This document shows, piece by piece, positions 5,874-8,061 of a DNA stretch of 8,061 nucleotides. A program made the translations under genes and the position numbers. The DNA is taken from contig DKME01000055.1 of assembly GCA_002469525.1 (NCBI GenBank), positions 1 through 8,061 of the forward strand. The letters are read 5' to 3'. The stretch comes from Actinobacteria bacterium UBA7422. GTDB lineage: Bacteria; Actinomycetota; Actinomycetes; S36-B12. Position 1 is the stretch's first letter; the number at the start of each line of letters is the position of its first letter. The notes beneath the pieces are model-generated. The model ran no database searches. It was not told the DNA's origin and saw nothing but the letters and a program-made list of their open reading frames with translations.

Positions 5874-6080
5874 ATGAGCGATCGCATAACAATTACTCCA
5901 CTCAAAGACGGACCAGATCAGGTCAGTGGCCCCGTCACTGTTCTCGACGAAGCCGGCAATGTTGTCAAAGAAGCGGACACTGTTTTCCTATGCCGCTGCG
6001 GGCACAGTGCTAACAAGCCCTTCTGCGACGGAGCACACAAGCGCGAAGGCTGGACCAGCGAGTTGCTTCGTATTTTCTAA
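5874..6080 (+). CDS. CDGSH iron-sulfur domain protein (2Fe-2S)
   Basis: This 68-residue protein consists of one CDGSH domain. Ligands for a 2Fe-2S cluster follow the family pattern C-x-C-x8-C-x3-H: Cys40, Cys42, Cys51 and His55, in CRCGHSANKPFCDGAH (40-55). The third motif residue is Ala in place of Ser (CDGAH), a tolerated variant. The N-terminal 35 residues, with DGPDQVSGPVTVLDEAGNVV, form the short beta-rich lead common in single-domain bacterial members. CDGSH proteins have labile redox-active clusters and are linked to redox or iron sensing; the role of short bacterial forms is poorly defined. It lies 9 bp behind the thiol peroxidase on the same strand, which suggests co-expression in peroxide or redox handling. 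Its stop overlaps that of the convergent sulfatase gene. Confidence 0.92.
   Translation: MSDRITITPLKDGPDQVSGPVTVLDEAGNVVKEADTVFLCRCGHSANKPFCDGAHKREGWTSELLRIF
6077..6080. other. Interlocked stop codons of convergent CDGSH and sulfatase genes (CTAA)
   Basis: The CDGSH gene stops with TAA at 6078-6080, and the sulfatase gene stops with TAG read on the minus strand from 6079 to 6077. The reading frames overlap by 4 bp. No terminator hairpin with a T-run is visible around the junction. Confidence 0.85.
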
Positions 6081-8047
6081 CTTGGAGTAAACGGGAACTG
6101 ACGCTGACTTCCGTCAGCCCAAGGTTGCGTTACAGGTGACAATCGCTTGGTTGCCCGTTGCTCCTGCAATATAACCTGCATTATTTTCAACGTTCCTGCA
6201 GAATCCGAGTTGGTGTAAAGGTTCGTCATTTCCGTTGGATCGGCGGTCAAGTTGTATAGCTCAAATTGATCCGCTGGCGGAGCAGTCTGTCCGGTGGTTG
6301 GGTTAACCGCCTTTACGGTAGTCACTGCAACCCTGTTGCCGGGTTTGTTCACCGGACCAGGAATAAAGGTTTGCACGTCTTGGACACCCGGAGTGGTCCA
6401 AGCCTGTGAATTGTCCCAATAGCGGTTGTACTTCCACCGCTCTTTGGATCCAGCGGGCCCTGTTGGTAAATAAGCAACAACAGTTTCCACGCAGTTTGGT
6501 TGCTCGACGGGCTGGTAGGCAAGTCCCAGCGTGGAAACCGCTTGGGAGCCTTTGAACGGCTGGTCGTCGGTCATGAAGTATACGGGGTCACTGTTGAACT
6601 TAGCTGCAGGTTCCTGCCCAAGCAGAACAGAGGAAAGGTCACGCCCGACCAACCTGCGCACTTGGGTATGCGACTTGGTCAACTCCCTCGCCAACACGGC
6701 TTCATCGAGTCCCGCAAGGCCCAACATAGTGGGAATCAGGTCCGCATGGCTGGTCAATATGTCAGACTCCTGAGCACGATCGAACAGCGTTGGATTGTGA
6801 AAAATAAAGGGAACTTTGAGGATTTCGTCGTAGGCGTTGTGCCATTTCTGGAACATGCCACCATGTGAACCAAGCATCTCACCGTGGTCGGAGAGATAAA
6901 TGACGATGGTGTCGCGGTAGTTGTTACGATCATTTGCCAAGGCATCCACGACAGTTCCAATGTGCTTATCAACCTCCTTTTGTAACTGGTAATAGAAGCG
7001 GTGATATTCGATCCCATTGCGCAAAGGCTGAAACCCCTGCGGATAGCGGTCAACAAAACTGCCCTGAGCCGTTGGCTTGAGGCTTAGATCCTCATTGGCC
7101 GACTGCCGATAAGCGGAAGTGAATAGGTCTGTAGGCACATTAGAGCCAACAAGTTGCTGGGCGAGGTAGAACGAGCCCGGCTGACCTGTCAGGTCGGTCG
7201 CCAACGTCAGATCTCCCCATATCGTTATGTCATGTGGATTGACAAAAGATGCAACCATGAGCCAAGGGTCCTTGGCGTTTTTTAATTTCTGCAATTGCTC
7301 GACGCTCATCTGCGCATAAACCTCGTCGCGCCCGCGACCGTTGGGGCCGGAGGAACCTGAGTTCAGTGGATTACTGCCGTGTGGTTCCGGGCCAACAAAT
7401 CCTTCGAAACCGTATTGAGCAAGTCGTTCAGACTCCAGATAAATGTTTTCTAATTCATAATCGCGCTTGCCTGAATCTGTGTATGACGGCAGTGGATTGT
7501 AGGTTCCTGGCTGATACAGGTCTGCATCCGAGATGTGCCACTTGCCTTTCCAGTAGGTGTCATAGCCCGCCGCCCTAAACCAGTTGCCCAAAGTAGGGAC
7601 AGTCGTTGGGTCCAGCCAAAGAAGGTCTTCTTCTATCGCCGACTTTGCAGCACCCGAAGTCTGAGCGACACCGTGCAGAGAAGGGTACTGGCCCGTGTAA
7701 ACGGATGCGCGACTTGGTTGGCAGGCCACCGACATGATGTGGTGGTTGGTGAACTCAAAACCGTTACGACGAAGCCGGCCTTGTGTGGGCAGGTTTGCAA
7801 GCCGCCAAGCTTTTAACACCTCGGATTCATAGACGGGAGCATGGCGCTGCTCGTCCATCATGACAATCAGGAAGTTAGGTCGTCGCTTAAGTCGCCCACG
7901 TGGCTTGAAGGGTTGACGCGGCACGCTCCGTGGAGTGGCTGAGGCACTACTTGATCCGGCAGCAGCGGCACCAAGAACACCCGCAACGCCTGCAGCTTGC
8001 AGGAGTCTGCGACGACTTAGCCCAGAATTTTCTGTATTTTCAACCAT
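6077..8047 (-). CDS. Tat-exported Cys-type sulfatase
   Basis: The 656-residue protein is a type I sulfatase, which hydrolyses sulfate esters. The N-terminus carries a twin-arginine signal: SRRRLLQ (11-17), then a small-residue hydrophobic run and an Ala/Ser-rich stretch ending near ASA (35-37). The enzyme is therefore probably folded in the cytoplasm and exported, perhaps secreted. The catalytic motif is CQPSR (109-113) in SVACQPSRASVYTGQYP, where Cys109 must be converted to formylglycine; the maturation enzyme is not in this window. Metal- and sulfate-binding positions are visible at Asp65-Glu66 (MMDEQR), KGKWH (167-171, Lys168 or Lys170 and His171), SDHGEMLGSHG (386-396, Asp387 and His388) and Lys401 in FQKWH. 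The first metal pair is Asp-Glu, not Asp-Asp. The C-terminal part has ELYNLTADPTEMTNLY (596-611), typical of sulfatases. The substrate is unknown; sulfated polysaccharide or a small sulfate ester would fit. Confidence 0.93.
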   Translation of the reverse strand: MVENTENSGLSRRRLLQAAGVAGVLGAAAAGSSSASATPRSVPRQPFKPRGRLKRRPNFLIVMMDEQRHAPVYESEVLKAWRLANLPTQGRLRRNGFEFTNHHIMSVACQPSRASVYTGQYPSLHGVAQTSGAAKSAIEEDLLWLDPTTVPTLGNWFRAAGYDTYWKGKWHISDADLYQPGTYNPLPSYTDSGKRDYELENIYLESERLAQYGFEGFVGPEPHGSNPLNSGSSGPNGRGRDEVYAQMSVEQLQKLKNAKDPWLMVASFVNPHDITIWGDLTLATDLTGQPGSFYLAQQLVGSNVPTDLFTSAYRQSANEDLSLKPTAQGSFVDRYPQGFQPLRNGIEYHRFYYQLQKEVDKHIGTVVDALANDRNNYRDTIVIYLSDHGEMLGSHGGMFQKWHNAYDEILKVPFIFHNPTLFDRAQESDILTSHADLIPTMLGLAGLDEAVLARELTKSHTQVRRLVGRDLSSVLLGQEPAAKFNSDPVYFMTDDQPFKGSQAVSTLGLAYQPVEQPNCVETVVAYLPTGPAGSKERWKYNRYWDNSQAWTTPGVQDVQTFIPGPVNKPGNRVAVTTVKAVNPTTGQTAPPADQFELYNLTADPTEMTNLYTNSDSAGTLKIMQVILQEQRATKRLSPVTQPWADGSQRQFPFTPS

Positions 8048-8050
8048 GAT

Positions 8051-8058
8051 TCACCTTT
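8051..8058 (-). promoter_or_regulatory. Ribosome binding site of the sulfatase gene
   Basis: On the minus strand AAAGGTGA precedes the ATG at 8047; the AGG core is 6 nt from the start codon. It is the clearest Shine-Dalgarno sequence in the window and supports this start, which also places the twin-arginine motif at residues 11-17. The promoter lies beyond the right edge, so the gene has a leader or follows another gene in an operon. Confidence 0.55.
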
Positions 8059-8061
8059 ACT

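Noticed and set aside
6500..7816. Plus-strand frames of 70-122 codons opposite the sulfatase gene
   Set aside because: The sulfatase frame is continuous and carries all expected motifs. These frames lack starts with signals and known domains.

Overview
The window looks like compact chromosomal DNA from an actinobacterium, probably a planktonic or otherwise small-genome lineage. The pointers are: an alkane monooxygenase with a C-terminal rubredoxin domain, an arrangement best known from Actinobacteria; a DUF4267-like small membrane protein; a single-domain CDGSH protein of actinobacterial type; intermediate GC by eye; very short intergenic spaces; and a recurring TAnnnT hexamer 5-7 nt in front of start codons, as expected for leaderless transcripts. 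The lineage is an inference and was not tested by any search.

Layout from left to right. (1) Positions 1-248, minus strand: the N-terminal part of a small membrane protein that runs off the left edge. (2) 287-1306, plus: a zinc-free NADPH-dependent medium-chain reductase of the CurA / leukotriene B4 dehydrogenase type, divergent from the first gene. (3) 1374-2795, plus: argininosuccinate synthase of the long E. coli type (argG), standing alone with no other arginine gene beside it. (4) 2861-4267, plus: an AlkB alkane 1-monooxygenase fused to rubredoxin. (5) 4264-5310, minus: a polytopic membrane protein of the UPF0104 / lysylphosphatidylglycerol-synthase transmembrane family. (6) 5367-5864, plus: a thiol (Cys-type) glutathione peroxidase family enzyme, divergent from (5). 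(7) 5874-6080, plus: a 68-residue CDGSH 2Fe-2S protein, 9 bp behind the peroxidase. (8) 6077-8047, minus: a Tat-exported Cys-type sulfatase.

The genes do not form one pathway. Two local links are plausible. The AlkB-rubredoxin fusion carries its own electron carrier but still needs a rubredoxin reductase from elsewhere. The peroxidase and CDGSH protein form a small redox pair. Both convergent gene pairs end with interlocked stop codons (CTAG at 4264-4267, CTAA at 6077-6080), so no room exists between them for a conventional terminator. No RNA gene, CRISPR array, insertion sequence or phage gene was seen. No intergenic stretch exceeds about 70 bp, so there is no long unexplained region. I found no convincing undescribed multi-gene system. 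The most informative signals are the leaderless-promoter pattern, the stop-codon overlaps and the fused AlkB.
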